A stretch of 64,000 nt of DNA from Fervidicola ferrireducens (GCF_001562425.1 NZ_LOED01000005.1:1-64000); one strand, 5' to 3'; counted from the first letter of the stretch, positions 46,602 through 55,913 are shown. The notes: generated by a model from the sequence alone, not told the origin. Numbers and translations: made by a program.

Positions 46602-48035
46602 ATGTACAAAGACTTACAGGACTTCGTCAATGTGCTAGAGCAAAAAGGGCAGCTAAAGAGGATAAAGGCACAAGTGGACAGCGAACTAGAGATAACCGAA
46701 ATTGTGGATAGAGTGGTAAAATCAGGAGGCCCCGCGCTCCTTTTTGAAAATGTAAAAGGTTCGGAGTTTCCCCTGTTAATAAATACCTTCGGTACTTACG
46801 AGAGGATGAAGCTGGCACTGGAAGTTGAGAGTCTTGATGATATTGCTAGAGAAATAGAAGAGCTGATAGATGTTTCAAACTATGTGGGGTTATTTAATAA
46901 AATAAGGTCGGCCACAAGACTTGCAAAACTTGCAAAAATTTTCCCGAAAAAGGTAAAACAAGGTGCCTGTCAGGAAGTCATGGAGGAACCAAACCTGTAC
47001 AGGCTTCCAATATTGAAATGCTGGCCCGGGGATGGAGGAAGATTTATAACACTTCCATTGGTGATTACGAGAGACCCGGAGACGGGTGTTCAGAATATGG
47101 GCATGTACAGGCTTCAGGTTTTTGACGAGAAGACTACGGGGATGCACTGGCACCTCCATAAGGACGGCAGGGAGATATACGAAAAATATAAAAGGCGAGG
47201 GCAAAAGATGCCCGTTGCTGTGGCTCTTGGATGCGACCCGGCCACGATATATGCATCTACCGCTCCCCTTCCAAAAGAAATTGATGAGATGGTATTTGCG
47301 GGATTTTTGCGAAAGGCGCCTCTTGAACTGGTAAAGTGCAAAACCTGCGATATTTATGTACCCGCCAATGCGGAATTTGTGCTGGAAGGATATGTGGATA
47401 TCGATGAATTAAGGGAAGAAGGTCCCTTTGGCGACCACACGGGATACTACTCGCTTAAGGACTATTATCCCGTCTTTCACATTACGTGCATGACCCGCAA
47501 AAAAAATCCCATATATCCGGCCACTGTCGTAGGGAAACCTCCAATGGAGGACTGTTTTTTAGGGAAGGCCACGGAGAGAATTTTTTTGCCTTTTTTAAAA
47601 ATACTGTGCCCAGAAATAGTGGATATAAATTTTCCGCTGGAAGGTGTGTTTCATAACTGCGTAATAGTTTCGATAAAAAAGAGATTCCCCGGCCATGCAA
47701 AAAAGGTGATGCACGCTCTTTGGGGAATCGGGCAGATGATGTATACAAAAATTATAGTTGTGGTGGACGAGAACGTGGACCCGAAAGACCTTTCGACTGT
47801 GGCGTGGAAGGTATTCAACAATGTTGACCCGAAAAGGGATGTGGTAATAGTCGACGGGCCCCTGGACGCTTTGGACCACGCTTCGCCGATGAAGCACTAC
47901 GGAAGCAAGATGGGGATTGATGCAACTAAAAAATGGAAGGAAGAGGGGCACGAAAGGGAATGGCCTGACGAGATTACCATGGACCCGAAGATAAAGGAGC
48001 TGGTTGACAGAAGGTGGAAAGAATATGGGTTCTAA
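46602..48035 (+). CDS. ubiD: UbiD-family prenylated-FMN decarboxylase
   Basis: UbiD-type enzymes decarboxylate aromatic acids with prenylated FMN. In quinone synthesis they act on the prenylated aromatic acid (UbiD for 4-hydroxybenzoate, MqnL for 6-naphthoate). The 477-aa protein has YKDLQDFVNVLEQKGQLKRI, GGPALLFENVKG, GMYRLQVFDEKTTGMHWHLHKDG and LREEGPFGDHTGYYS, which holds the catalytic E-D-E region. The start is taken at ATG 46602, where GGAG lies about nine bases upstream; the GTG at 46587 is a close rival. It begins an operon with ubiA and ubiX, so the substrate is probably a quinone precursor. Confidence 0.9.
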   Translation: MYKDLQDFVNVLEQKGQLKRIKAQVDSELEITEIVDRVVKSGGPALLFENVKGSEFPLLINTFGTYERMKLALEVESLDDIAREIEELIDVSNYVGLFNKIRSATRLAKLAKIFPKKVKQGACQEVMEEPNLYRLPILKCWPGDGGRFITLPLVITRDPETGVQNMGMYRLQVFDEKTTGMHWHLHKDGREIYEKYKRRGQKMPVAVALGCDPATIYASTAPLPKEIDEMVFAGFLRKAPLELVKCKTCDIYVPANAEFVLEGYVDIDELREEGPFGDHTGYYSLKDYYPVFHITCMTRKKNPIYPATVVGKPPMEDCFLGKATERIFLPFLKILCPEIVDINFPLEGVFHNCVIVSIKKRFPGHAKKVMHALWGIGQMMYTKIIVVVDENVDPKDLSTVAWKVFNNVDPKRDVVIVDGPLDALDHASPMKHYGSKMGIDATKKWKEEGHEREWPDEITMDPKIKELVDRRWKEYGF

Positions 48036-48918
48036 AGGCCATGCGGTTTCGCTTGTTAGCACTTTGTGGGGCCGGCTAAAGACTTACGGTGAATTGGTAA
48101 TGTTTTCTCATACGTTATTTTCCCTGCCATTTTCGCTCATTGCTATGTTCTGGGCTGCTGGCGGACTGCCCCCGGCTAGAGTTTTTTTCTGGATTATGGT
48201 GGCCCTTTTTGGAGCAAGAAACGGCGCCAACGCCCTTAACCGCCTGGTGGACAAGGATATAGATGCCAAAAATCCGAGGACTGCCGGAAGGCATATACCC
48301 AGGGGAATTGTAAAGGAATACGAAGCCTTTTTGATTGTGATATTTTGTTTTGCAATATTGGTATTAGCCGCGTTCAATCTGAACCCGCTTTGCGTGAAAT
48401 TGCTGCCTGTTGCAATATTTTTATTCGTGATATATTCGTACACCAAGCGATTTACCTGGCTGTGCCACGTGATATTGGGGCTTGCCTGCGGTGGAGCTCC
48501 GGTAGGAGCTTGGATCGCGGTAACTGGAAAAATACAATGGCCGGCCTTGGTTCTCGGTGCTGCAGTGATGTTTTGGGTTGCGGGCTTCGACATAATATAC
48601 GGATGCCAGGATGTGGAGTTTGATACCAGTCACGGCCTTCATTCAATTCCGGCAAAATTCGGCATAAAAAATGCACTTAAAATATCTTCTGCTTTTCATG
48701 TGATCTCTATGGGTCTTTTGTTTTACCTCTATTTTTTGATGGATATGGGTTACCTTTATCTTGTCGGTCTTATTATTATCTCATGTTTTCTATACGCCGA
48801 ACATAAGCTGGTTTCCCCTACGAACCTAAAGCATGTAACCATAGCTTCCTATGATATAAATCAGATAGTCAGCGTGATCTTTTTTATATTTTCTTTCATA
48901 GACATTTTCATTTTCTGA
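48025..48918 (+). CDS. UbiA-family prenyltransferase (UbiA/MqnP type)
   Basis: This integral membrane protein attaches a polyprenyl chain to an aromatic acid. The 297-aa product has the two Asp-rich motifs NALNRLVDKDIDAKNPRT and FDIIYGCQDVEFDTSHGLHS, with about eight membrane segments. The CQDVEFD form and the context with UbiD and UbiX match MqnP of the futalosine menaquinone route or UbiA itself. The ATG at 48025 has AAGGTGG eight bases upstream and lies inside the ubiD 3' end (11-base overlap). It differs from the second UbiA homologue at 55914. Confidence 0.88.
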   Translation: MGSKGHAVSLVSTLWGRLKTYGELVMFSHTLFSLPFSLIAMFWAAGGLPPARVFFWIMVALFGARNGANALNRLVDKDIDAKNPRTAGRHIPRGIVKEYEAFLIVIFCFAILVLAAFNLNPLCVKLLPVAIFLFVIYSYTKRFTWLCHVILGLACGGAPVGAWIAVTGKIQWPALVLGAAVMFWVAGFDIIYGCQDVEFDTSHGLHSIPAKFGIKNALKISSAFHVISMGLLFYLYFLMDMGYLYLVGLIIISCFLYAEHKLVSPTNLKHVTIASYDINQIVSVIFFIFSFIDIFIF

Positions 48919-48927
48919 GGTGATCGG

Positions 48928-49515
48928 ATGGCAAGGTACGTGGTCGGCATAACGGGCGCAAGCGGCAGCATATACGGCGTGAGATTAATAGAAGAACTTT
49001 TGAAAGCGAAAAACGAGGTCCACCTTTTAATTACCGAAAACGGGGGCAAGGTTTTAAAACATGAATTGGGCTTCGATATGGAGGGTTTGGTTTCGCATTT
49101 TGGCAAATACGAAAGATTAGGCGGAGTTATTAAAAAATACGACATACATGACCTTTTCGCGCCGATAGCCAGTGGGTCTTTTCAAGCCGATGGGATGGTA
49201 ATAATACCGTGTTCAATGTCAACCCTGGCGTTTATAGCCGGCGGGATGTCACATAATTTGCTGCAAAGGGCTGCCGATGTATTTTTGAAGGAAAAAAGAA
49301 AGATAGTCATAGTTCCGAGGGAAACGCCCTTGAACTCGATACACCTCGAAAACATGCTGAAACTAAGCAGAATGGGTGTTCATATAGTGCCGGCTATGCC
49401 CGCCTTTTATCATAATCCAAAAACTATTGATGATATGGTCAATTTCATAGTAGGGAGGGTATTAGATGCCTTGAACCTCCCAAATCAACTATATGAAAGA
49501 TGGAAAGGAGTGTAA
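48928..49515 (+). CDS. ubiX: Flavin prenyltransferase UbiX
   Basis: UbiX joins dimethylallyl phosphate to FMN to make the cofactor of UbiD. The 195-aa protein shows VVGITGASGSIYGVRLIEELLK, the Ser-Gly loop PIASGSFQADGMVIIPCSMSTLA and the late motif KIVIVPRETPLNSIHLENMLKLS, with all expected residues. It lies ten bases after ubiA and seven before the ABC genes, so one operon makes both the decarboxylase and its cofactor. Confidence 0.95.
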   Translation: MARYVVGITGASGSIYGVRLIEELLKAKNEVHLLITENGGKVLKHELGFDMEGLVSHFGKYERLGGVIKKYDIHDLFAPIASGSFQADGMVIIPCSMSTLAFIAGGMSHNLLQRAADVFLKEKRKIVIVPRETPLNSIHLENMLKLSRMGVHIVPAMPAFYHNPKTIDDMVNFIVGRVLDALNLPNQLYERWKGV

Positions 49516-49522
49516 TTGAGCC

Positions 49523-50500
49523 ATGTTTATCAAAAAAATTAAAGGGTTAGTGGTTGTCTTCACATTAATTTGCCTTATGTTTTCGCTCAGTGCTTGCTCA
49601 AAAAATAATTCGACAAAAACAGCTCCCGAAGCACCTCAAAAAGAAAAGGGAAGTCCCCTCGTAATCGGTGTTCTTCCCGATGTTGATTCCATACCTCTGA
49701 TTATAGCTGAGGCAAAGGGATATTTCGATGAACAGGGAGTTGAGGTGCGCCTCGAGCATTTTAAGAGCGCTATGGAGAGAGATAGTGCCCTTCAAAGCGG
49801 CAAAATAGACGGAGCGGTCTCGGACATTCTCGCAGCGGCTTTTGCCAACGACGGGGGGTTCAAAGTAAAAATAACCTCTCTCACCAACGGAACTTATAAA
49901 CTCCTTGCGGGAAAGGGAAAAAATATCGATGCAGTTGAAAAGATGAAAGGCAAGGGCATTGCCATATCAAAAAACACCATTATAGAATATGCTACTGATA
50001 AGATATTGGAAAAATACGGCGTAGATCCAAACGAGGTAAACAAGGTGGTAGTACCTCAAATCCCAACGAGGTTGGAGATGCTCCAAAACGGAAAGGTTGA
50101 TGCTGCAACGCTTCCAGATCCGCTGGCCTCCGTGGCTGTAAAAAACGGGGCGAAGGTTATAGAGAGCACTGACAGATTGGGGATAAATCCGGGGGTACTG
50201 TTGTTTTCGCAGGAAGCTATAGAACAAAAAGGGGATGAAATTAAGGCCTTCTATAAGGCGTATAACAAGGCCGTGGAATTTCTCAATCAAAATGAAAAGT
50301 CATCTTATATTGATATTATAATTGAAAAAGCCGGATTCCCCGAAGATGTTAAGGACATTATAAGTCTCCCGGAATATACGAAGGCAAAGCTTCCGTCGAA
50401 AGAAGATTTTGACGGGGTGATGGACTGGCTAGTGAAAAAAGGCCTTGTAAAGAAGGCGTATTCTTTTGATGAACTGGTAGACGGGAGATTCCTTGAGTAA
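49523..50500 (+). CDS. ABC transporter substrate-binding lipoprotein (NMT1/THI5-like)
   Basis: This is the extracytoplasmic receptor of an importer. The 325-aa lipoprotein has a signal peptide with lipobox FSLSAC (Cys near residue 26). The SsuA/ThiY-type fold follows: VIGVLPDVDSIPLIIAEAKGYFDEQGVEV, then DGAVSDILAAAF and IPTRLEMLQNGKVDAATLPDPLASVA. Its ligand cannot be read from sequence; the family covers sulfonates, pyrimidine precursors and aromatic acids. Being in one operon with ubiD, ubiA and ubiX, it may import a quinone precursor. The downstream ATPase and permease complete the system. Confidence 0.85.
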   Translation: MFIKKIKGLVVVFTLICLMFSLSACSKNNSTKTAPEAPQKEKGSPLVIGVLPDVDSIPLIIAEAKGYFDEQGVEVRLEHFKSAMERDSALQSGKIDGAVSDILAAAFANDGGFKVKITSLTNGTYKLLAGKGKNIDAVEKMKGKGIAISKNTIIEYATDKILEKYGVDPNEVNKVVVPQIPTRLEMLQNGKVDAATLPDPLASVAVKNGAKVIESTDRLGINPGVLLFSQEAIEQKGDEIKAFYKAYNKAVEFLNQNEKSSYIDIIIEKAGFPEDVKDIISLPEYTKAKLPSKEDFDGVMDWLVKKGLVKKAYSFDELVDGRFLE

Positions 50501-51272
50501 AGCAAAGCGGGCGTTATATATGATTCGAGTGAGAAATCTCGAAGTCTTCTATAACTCTTCTCGAAGGAAATTCAGAGCTCTTGCTGGCGTAAATATGGAT
50601 GTGGAAAAGGGCGGGATAATTGCTGTGATAGGCCCCTCGGGATGCGGTAAAACCACGCTTCTTTACGTGCTGGCCGGAATTATAAATGAGTTTGAGGGCG
50701 AAGTTTTAATAGATAATGCCCCTGTAGATCCAAGAAAGCATCGAATAGGTCTTGTCCTTCAGGATTATGGACTTTTGCCCTGGAAAAGAGTATTTGAAAA
50801 TGCACTGCTGGGGTTGAAAGTAAAGAAAAAGGTGATAAACAAAAAAGATAAAGAATATGCCGAATACGTACTGACCCGAGTGGGCCTTTCCGGCCTTCTT
50901 AAAAGGTACCCGGGTGAGTTGAGCGGCGGCCAGAGACAAAGAGTGGCGATAGCAAGAGTATTCATTATGAAGCCGGATATTCTGCTGATGGACGAACCCT
51001 TTTCCGCCCTTGATGCAATAACTAGAGAAGAAATGCAGGATCTTTTTTTAGACGTATGGAAAAGCGATTCTGTTTCAACGGTTTTTGTGACTCACAGTAC
51101 CGAAGAAGCGATGTATGTTGGGAAGAAAATAGCCGTCATGACAGGTCCTCCCGGTCGAATTGTTACGATTATGGATAACCCTTTCTTTGGTATACGAGAA
51201 GTTAAGGACAGCGATCTTTACTTCAGCATGAAATTAAAATTAAAAGAATTAATAAAGGGTATACAAAAATGA
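50493..51272 (+). CDS. ABC transporter ATPase (SsuB/TauB-like)
   Basis: This ATPase energises the importer. The 259-aa protein has Walker A VIGPSGCGKTTLLYVLAG, Q-loop GLVLQDYGLLPWKRVFEN, signature LSGGQRQRVAIARVF, Walker B ILLMDEPFSALDA and H-loop VFVTHSTEEAMYVG. The TTG at 50493 is taken as start because GGGAG lies five bases upstream, and it overlaps the stop of the binding protein by eight bases. The ATG at 50520, just before IRVRNLEVFY, is the alternative. It overlaps the permease gene by four bases. Confidence 0.93.
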   Translation: MSKAKRALYMIRVRNLEVFYNSSRRKFRALAGVNMDVEKGGIIAVIGPSGCGKTTLLYVLAGIINEFEGEVLIDNAPVDPRKHRIGLVLQDYGLLPWKRVFENALLGLKVKKKVINKKDKEYAEYVLTRVGLSGLLKRYPGELSGGQRQRVAIARVFIMKPDILLMDEPFSALDAITREEMQDLFLDVWKSDSVSTVFVTHSTEEAMYVGKKIAVMTGPPGRIVTIMDNPFFGIREVKDSDLYFSMKLKLKELIKGIQK

Positions 51273-52009
51273 TGATGAGAAACTCCGTCCGCTATGTCTT
51301 TATATTTTTCTTGTTTTTTATATTATGGCAAATCGGATCGGCTGCCTTGAAAAATCCCATTCTCCCACCGCCCACAGCCGTCTTTTGCAATTTGAAAGAA
51401 GTATTCTTTTCAAAGATTGCAATTCACGCTGCCTTAAGCGTTTACAGGATTGTCGCAGGCCTTGTTATTTCGGTGTTAATAGGTTCTATTTTGGGGCTTT
51501 TAATGGGTTTTTATGATTCTATCGACAGATTTTTTTCACCGGTAATCTATTTTACGTATCCCATACCTAAAATCGCATTACTGCCTATAGTGATGATTTT
51601 ATTCGGCCTGGGTGAAGTGTCAAAAATAACCATGATAATTATTATAACTGTTTTTCAAATCATTATCACTGCGCGCGATACGGTAAAGAACATACCCAAA
51701 GAAACATTTTATTCCCTGAAATCTTTGGGAGCCAGCGATGTGACCGTTTTCAGAGAGATTATACTGCCCGCCGCTATGCCGGAGTTGCTGACTGCCATTA
51801 GGTTGAGTGCCGGAACCGCTGTTTCGGTCTTATTTTTTACGGAGAACTTCGGGACAACATACGGCATAGGCTACTTTATTATGGATGCGTGGATGAGGGT
51901 TAATTATGTCGATATGTATTCGGGAATTCTGGTCCTCGGCGGAATAGGGCTGCTCATATTTTTAGCTGTTGACGCCTTTGATATGATATTTTGCCGCTGG
52001 AAGAGGTGA
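51269..52009 (+). CDS. ABC transporter permease (SsuC/TauC-like)
   Basis: This 246-aa permease has about six membrane segments and the EAA loop SLKSLGASDVTVFREIILPAAMPELLTAI. The family N-terminal pattern is PPPTAVFCNLKEVF. It forms the channel of the importer with the ATPase just upstream. Hydrophobic segments such as IVAGLVISVLIGSILGLLMG and IALLPIVMILFGLGE match the sulfonate/nitrate/taurine permeases. The substrate is unknown. It ends the ubiD operon; no strong hairpin is visible behind it. Confidence 0.92.
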   Translation: MMMRNSVRYVFIFFLFFILWQIGSAALKNPILPPPTAVFCNLKEVFFSKIAIHAALSVYRIVAGLVISVLIGSILGLLMGFYDSIDRFFSPVIYFTYPIPKIALLPIVMILFGLGEVSKITMIIIITVFQIIITARDTVKNIPKETFYSLKSLGASDVTVFREIILPAAMPELLTAIRLSAGTAVSVLFFTENFGTTYGIGYFIMDAWMRVNYVDMYSGILVLGGIGLLIFLAVDAFDMIFCRWKR

Positions 52010-52065
52010 ATATAAATATATTAAGTATAGTTTAAATTTTTTATCGCGCAAGTAATCCTTTTCTC

Positions 52066-52095
52066 TTGCAAAGTATATTGAAAAAATTGTATTAT
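52066..52095 (+). promoter_or_regulatory. Possible promoter of the ndh2-type gene
   Basis: TTGCAA (52066-52071) and TATTAT (52090-52095) are 18 bases apart, about 70 bases before the start. I looked for a Rex operator (TTGTGA with TCACAA) and saw none. Confidence 0.4.
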
Positions 52096-52165
52096 ATTGA
52101 TGTGCAATACTTTTACAATTGAATCATTATAAGAAATTATAATTTTAATTTGGGAGGGAAACCGG

Positions 52166-53920
52166 ATGGCAGAGAAAAAGCGGATAGTTATACTGGGAGG
52201 TGGATATGGGGGAATTACGGCTGCGCAAAAACTAAATAAGCTTTTGGCCAGGCGGGACGATGTAGAGATTTACTTAATAAACAAGTCTCCCTTTCAAGTG
52301 TATCTTACAGAGCTACACCTGGTAGCGGGCAATAGAGTAAAGCCGGAAGGAGTACTTTATTCGCTTGAGAAGGCTCTTGAGGAGACCGGAGTGAGATTGG
52401 TAATTGACGAAATTGAAGATGTGGACGTGAAGGCAAGGGTATTGAAGGGCAAAAAAGCCGAATATCCCTTTGACTACCTGATTCTCGCCTGCGGTAGCCA
52501 GCCCGAATATTTTGGTATCCCCGGAATGAAAGAACACGCATTCACATTATGGTCTTTCGAAGATGCATTGAAGATTAGGCATAGAGTAGAGGAGATGTTC
52601 GATAAGGCTAGGTACGAATTGGATGGGGAAAAGAGGCGCGAGTACCTGACCTTCGTGGTAGGCGGCGGCGGATTTACCGGCATAGAGATGATCGGCGAGT
52701 TGGTGGAATGGGTTGAAGACCTCTGCAGGGAATACGGAATAAGCCGCGACGAAGTTACTCTGATGGTAGTTGAGGCCTTGCCGAAAATATTGCCGAACCT
52801 TTCGGATGAGCTGATAAAGAAAGCTACCGATTATCTGGAGAGGAACAAAGTTAAGATATTATTGAATTCGCCCATAGTTAATGTCGAACCGGACGGATTT
52901 ACGTTGAAGAGCGGAGAAAAGATAAAGACCCGTACCCTTATCTGGACAGGTGGAGTGAGGGGTAATGCCCTCGCGGAAAAACTGGGCCTTGAGACCGGAG
53001 GCCGCGGAAGGATAAAGGTAAATGAATACCTGGAAACCAGCGAAAAGGGCATTTACGCTATAGGTGACGTGAGCTTTTATGTGAATGAGAAAAATTTCGT
53101 AATGCCTGCCCTTGTGGAATCGGCCATGCAGTCGGGTGAGTGTGCGGCCCACAATATTGCTGCTGAAATTACCGGCGGTTCCAAAAAACCCCTGAAACTC
53201 AACCTGCACGGAAATATGGTGTCCATAGGAGAAAGGTACTGCGTGGCAGAAGTGATGGGGCGTAAGCTTGATGGATGGATTGCCACGTTCATAAAACACA
53301 TGGCCGACATGCATTACCTGTTCGGTGTCGGTGGATGGACTTTCGTAAGGGAATACATCGGCCACCAGTTTTTCAACAAGAACCGCGGGAAATCCTTCAT
53401 TGTTCAGAATCTTGGGGTTAGCACCAGTGCTTTTTGGCTTGCTATTTTAAGGATTTATTTAGGATACCGCTGGCTAATGTCCGGCCTTGAAAAGGTACAC
53501 TCCGGATGGCTTGCAGCGGGCGACAAATTGGTGGCGGGAGCTTCGACAAGTCCGATAGGACCCAATACACCGGAATGGTACGCGAGTTTTGTAGAAAAAT
53601 TCATTTTCCCACACGCTCTATTCTTCCAGACGGTAATAACGTTGAGCGAAATTGCGATTGGTACTTGTCTCGTTCTCGGACTCTTTACCATGCTGGCTTC
53701 GCTCGGGTCGCTCTTTATGCTGCTCAATTTCATGATTTCCGGTTCTGGCGACATGTGGTTCTTCATGGTGTCCCTGGCGGTATGCTTCTCCGGTGCGGGT
53801 CACTCGTTCGGTCTCGACAGGTGGGTAATCCCCTGGATATCCAGAGTGGTAAAAAGAATAATCAGGGGAGGCGGCCGGAAACCTGCACTACCGGGTTCTA
53901 TTCACGACGTAGTCAGCTAG
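52166..53920 (+). CDS. Type II NADH dehydrogenase fused to a DoxX-like membrane domain (Ndh2-type)
   Basis: This enzyme takes electrons from NADH and reduces membrane quinone without pumping. The 584-aa protein has the FAD motif IVILGGGYGGITAAQKL, the NADH motif VVGGGGFTGIEMIGEL and the ATG-type TRTLIWTGGVRGN then IYAIGDVS. Residues from about 410 form a four-helix membrane domain (FWLAILRIYLGYRWLMSGLEKV, FFQTVITLSEIAIGTCLVLG, GSLFMLLNFMISGSGDMWF), DoxX-like. Ordinary Ndh is about 400 aa and lacks this. The fusion is as in Ndh2 of the Listeria extracellular electron transfer locus. GGGAGG precedes the ATG. It overlaps the next gene tail to tail by 33 bases. Confidence 0.88.
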   Translation: MAEKKRIVILGGGYGGITAAQKLNKLLARRDDVEIYLINKSPFQVYLTELHLVAGNRVKPEGVLYSLEKALEETGVRLVIDEIEDVDVKARVLKGKKAEYPFDYLILACGSQPEYFGIPGMKEHAFTLWSFEDALKIRHRVEEMFDKARYELDGEKRREYLTFVVGGGGFTGIEMIGELVEWVEDLCREYGISRDEVTLMVVEALPKILPNLSDELIKKATDYLERNKVKILLNSPIVNVEPDGFTLKSGEKIKTRTLIWTGGVRGNALAEKLGLETGGRGRIKVNEYLETSEKGIYAIGDVSFYVNEKNFVMPALVESAMQSGECAAHNIAAEITGGSKKPLKLNLHGNMVSIGERYCVAEVMGRKLDGWIATFIKHMADMHYLFGVGGWTFVREYIGHQFFNKNRGKSFIVQNLGVSTSAFWLAILRIYLGYRWLMSGLEKVHSGWLAAGDKLVAGASTSPIGPNTPEWYASFVEKFIFPHALFFQTVITLSEIAIGTCLVLGLFTMLASLGSLFMLLNFMISGSGDMWFFMVSLAVCFSGAGHSFGLDRWVIPWISRVVKRIIRGGGRKPALPGSIHDVVS

Positions 53921-54859
53921 TATGAGCAACGAACTCTTGGCAGGGATGTCAGACAGAACTGATAGATGTTCTTTAGATTTTGCGACATAACGCTCGGCTA
54001 TACGCCGGGCGTATTCTATTCCTCCCGATTCTTTGACTATTTCGATGATTTGTTGGATAGTATTTAAATCCCATCGAGCGGGGTCAGAGAAAAGTTTTCG
54101 CAATTCGCGGGCTGTAGAACCGTTGTTAAGAGCGTACAAAAGGGGTAGAGTAATTATCCCTTCTTTTATATCGTTTCCAAGGGGTTTGCCGCTCTTATTT
54201 TCATCTGCCGTTAAGTCCAGGATGTCGTCCATTACTTGAAACGCCATTCCTAGCATCATACCGTACTTTTTCAGGGCCGATATAATTGCGGGTGAAGCTT
54301 TTGCTCCTCTTGCTCCCAGCTCGCAGCTCATGGCAAAAAGAAGGGCGGTTTTTTTTCTTATCCTTCTAGCATAGTCTATAAAACTTATGTTTATATTGAA
54401 GGCTTCTTTTTTCTGGCGCGCCTCACCTTCGCACACCTTATAAAGCATCCCTGACACGGATTTTAGAATTTCGAGGTCGCCGTGGTCGACCAGAATTTTT
54501 AAAGCCTTTGCGAGCACGAAATCCCCCGCATAGACGGCCGCATCTTTTCCTATTGAAGCCTGCACTGTGGGAACTCCGCGCCTCAATGGCGAGTCATCCA
54601 CGATGTCGTCGTGAATGAGCGTGGCCGTATGTACCAGTTCTACCGCCACGGCGAGGGGTGTGATTTTGTGGTAGTCGTAATCGCCAAACCGTGCGGAAAG
54701 GTAAACCAGGGCCGGCCTTATTCTTTTTCCTCCGGCTTTGATGGTGTTTTCCAAAGCATCCCATAGGAAGGATTCCTTTGTTTTCACAGAGGTGAGGAGT
54801 TCTTCCTCTAATAATGCCATTTCGCTTGATATCTGATTATAAAATTCGTATAATGCCAT
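53888..54859 (-). CDS. Polyprenyl diphosphate synthase (DmkB/HepT-like)
   Basis: This trans-polyprenyl synthase makes the isoprenoid tail of a quinone. The about 323-aa protein has AGGKRIRPALVYLSARFG, the first Asp-rich motif LIHDDIVDDSPLRRG and the second QVMDDILDLTAD. KKTALLFAMSCELGA lies between them. The product length is not clear from the residue before the first motif. ATG 54859 is chosen; the ribosome site AGAAAGAG is weak and about 12 bases away. A frame extends to TTG 54883. It pairs with the prenyltransferase at 55914, as DmkB does with DmkA. Confidence 0.85.
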   Translation of the reverse strand: MALYEFYNQISSEMALLEEELLTSVKTKESFLWDALENTIKAGGKRIRPALVYLSARFGDYDYHKITPLAVAVELVHTATLIHDDIVDDSPLRRGVPTVQASIGKDAAVYAGDFVLAKALKILVDHGDLEILKSVSGMLYKVCEGEARQKKEAFNINISFIDYARRIRKKTALLFAMSCELGARGAKASPAIISALKKYGMMLGMAFQVMDDILDLTADENKSGKPLGNDIKEGIITLPLLYALNNGSTARELRKLFSDPARWDLNTIQQIIEIVKESGGIEYARRIAERYVAKSKEHLSVLSDIPAKSSLLILADYVVNRTR

Positions 54860-54979
54860 GGGTACTATCACTCTTTCTAACAAAAATAGTCACAACAAAA
54901 ATAACACAAAAAAGAAATAATGGCAATTATAAAAGAAAGGGCATACAGAAGTATGCCCTTATTAATACCTTTTCCAGCT

Positions 54980-55801
54980 TTATTTTGCCAGAGAAAGGGC
55001 TTCGGTCATAAGGTTCTTAAATTTGGTCGAAGTTCCGGTGGCGCCGCTTACTGTGTCCACCTGCGCGGCATCCTGTTTTTCAATGAGGGATTTAGTAAGG
55101 GCTTCTACCGCTTTAGCAGGAGTTTGGCCAGATTTTGCTTCCATATTCTTTGCATATTCCTGGTCTACGGATTTGTAATGTCCGTCTTCTTTGTTGATTT
55201 CGTCAAAGAAAGCCGATTGAATCTTGCCGTCCTTTACGATAACGGCGGCCATGGCCTTCCAGCCGTGATCGTCAAAGTTGGCTTCCGCTGCTTTGTAAAG
55301 ACCGTCTTTAAGTCCGCCTTTGGCTTCAACTGAAGTACCTTTGAGAGCTTCGGCCACGAGAGCTTTGAAAGCTTCAGAAGTATGGGTGGCGCCGGTTACT
55401 ACATCCACAGCCTCGGGATTCTGTTTTTCAATTAGAGATTGTTCTAGTTTGGCATAAGCTTCAACGGGAGTCGTGCCGGACTTTTCCTTCATTTTCGGCC
55501 CATATTCTGGGTCAAAGCTCTTCAGCTTTCCTTCCTTGTTGATTTCATCGTAAAATACATTTGTTATTTTTCCATCTTTCACAATCACGGTCACAAGACC
55601 TTTCCAACCCTGCTCATTAAAATCCTTTTCCTCAGCGTAGTAGGTGCCGTCCTTAAAAGTTGCCTGCTGCTGTTCTTGCTGGCCGCCCTGCTGTTCCTGC
55701 TGCTGGTTTGGTTGGCCCTCCTGCTTCTTCTGGGAGCTGCAACCGGCTACAAGGGCAACTACCAGGAAGAGGACCAGCGTTAGGGCTAACAATTTCTTCA
55801 T
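54980..55801 (-). CDS. Flavin-binding lipoprotein with two FMN_bind domains (PplA-like)
   Basis: This 273-aa lipoprotein has the lipobox LVAGC (Cys21) and a Gln-rich linker. Two FMN_bind repeats follow at about residues 48-150 and 162-270. Each repeat ends in a flavin-attachment motif: DVVTGATHTS (133-142) and DTVSGATGTS (249-258), where the Thr of GAT would carry FMN. Repeat cores are WKGLVTVIVKDGKITNVFYDEI and WKAMAAVIVKDGKIQSAFFDEI. It matches PplA, the two-flavin surface lipoprotein that carries electrons out in Listeria. An ApbE/FmnB flavin transferase is needed but is not in this window. Confidence 0.9.
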   Translation of the reverse strand: MKKLLALTLVLFLVVALVAGCSSQKKQEGQPNQQQEQQGGQQEQQQATFKDGTYYAEEKDFNEQGWKGLVTVIVKDGKITNVFYDEINKEGKLKSFDPEYGPKMKEKSGTTPVEAYAKLEQSLIEKQNPEAVDVVTGATHTSEAFKALVAEALKGTSVEAKGGLKDGLYKAAEANFDDHGWKAMAAVIVKDGKIQSAFFDEINKEDGHYKSVDQEYAKNMEAKSGQTPAKAVEALTKSLIEKQDAAQVDTVSGATGTSTKFKNLMTEALSLAK

Positions 55802-55913
55802 ATACTTCCCCCCTGATAAAAATGTTTAATTGATTATTTATTTAATTTTTGGACCACTTAATATATATTATACACAAAACTCGAAAATCCTTCTAAAGGA
55901 ATGTTGAGAAATT

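Noticed and set aside
52010-52165. Rex operator before the Ndh2-type gene
   Set aside because: No TTGTGA/TCACAA-type palindrome is present; AT-rich stretches alone do not support it.
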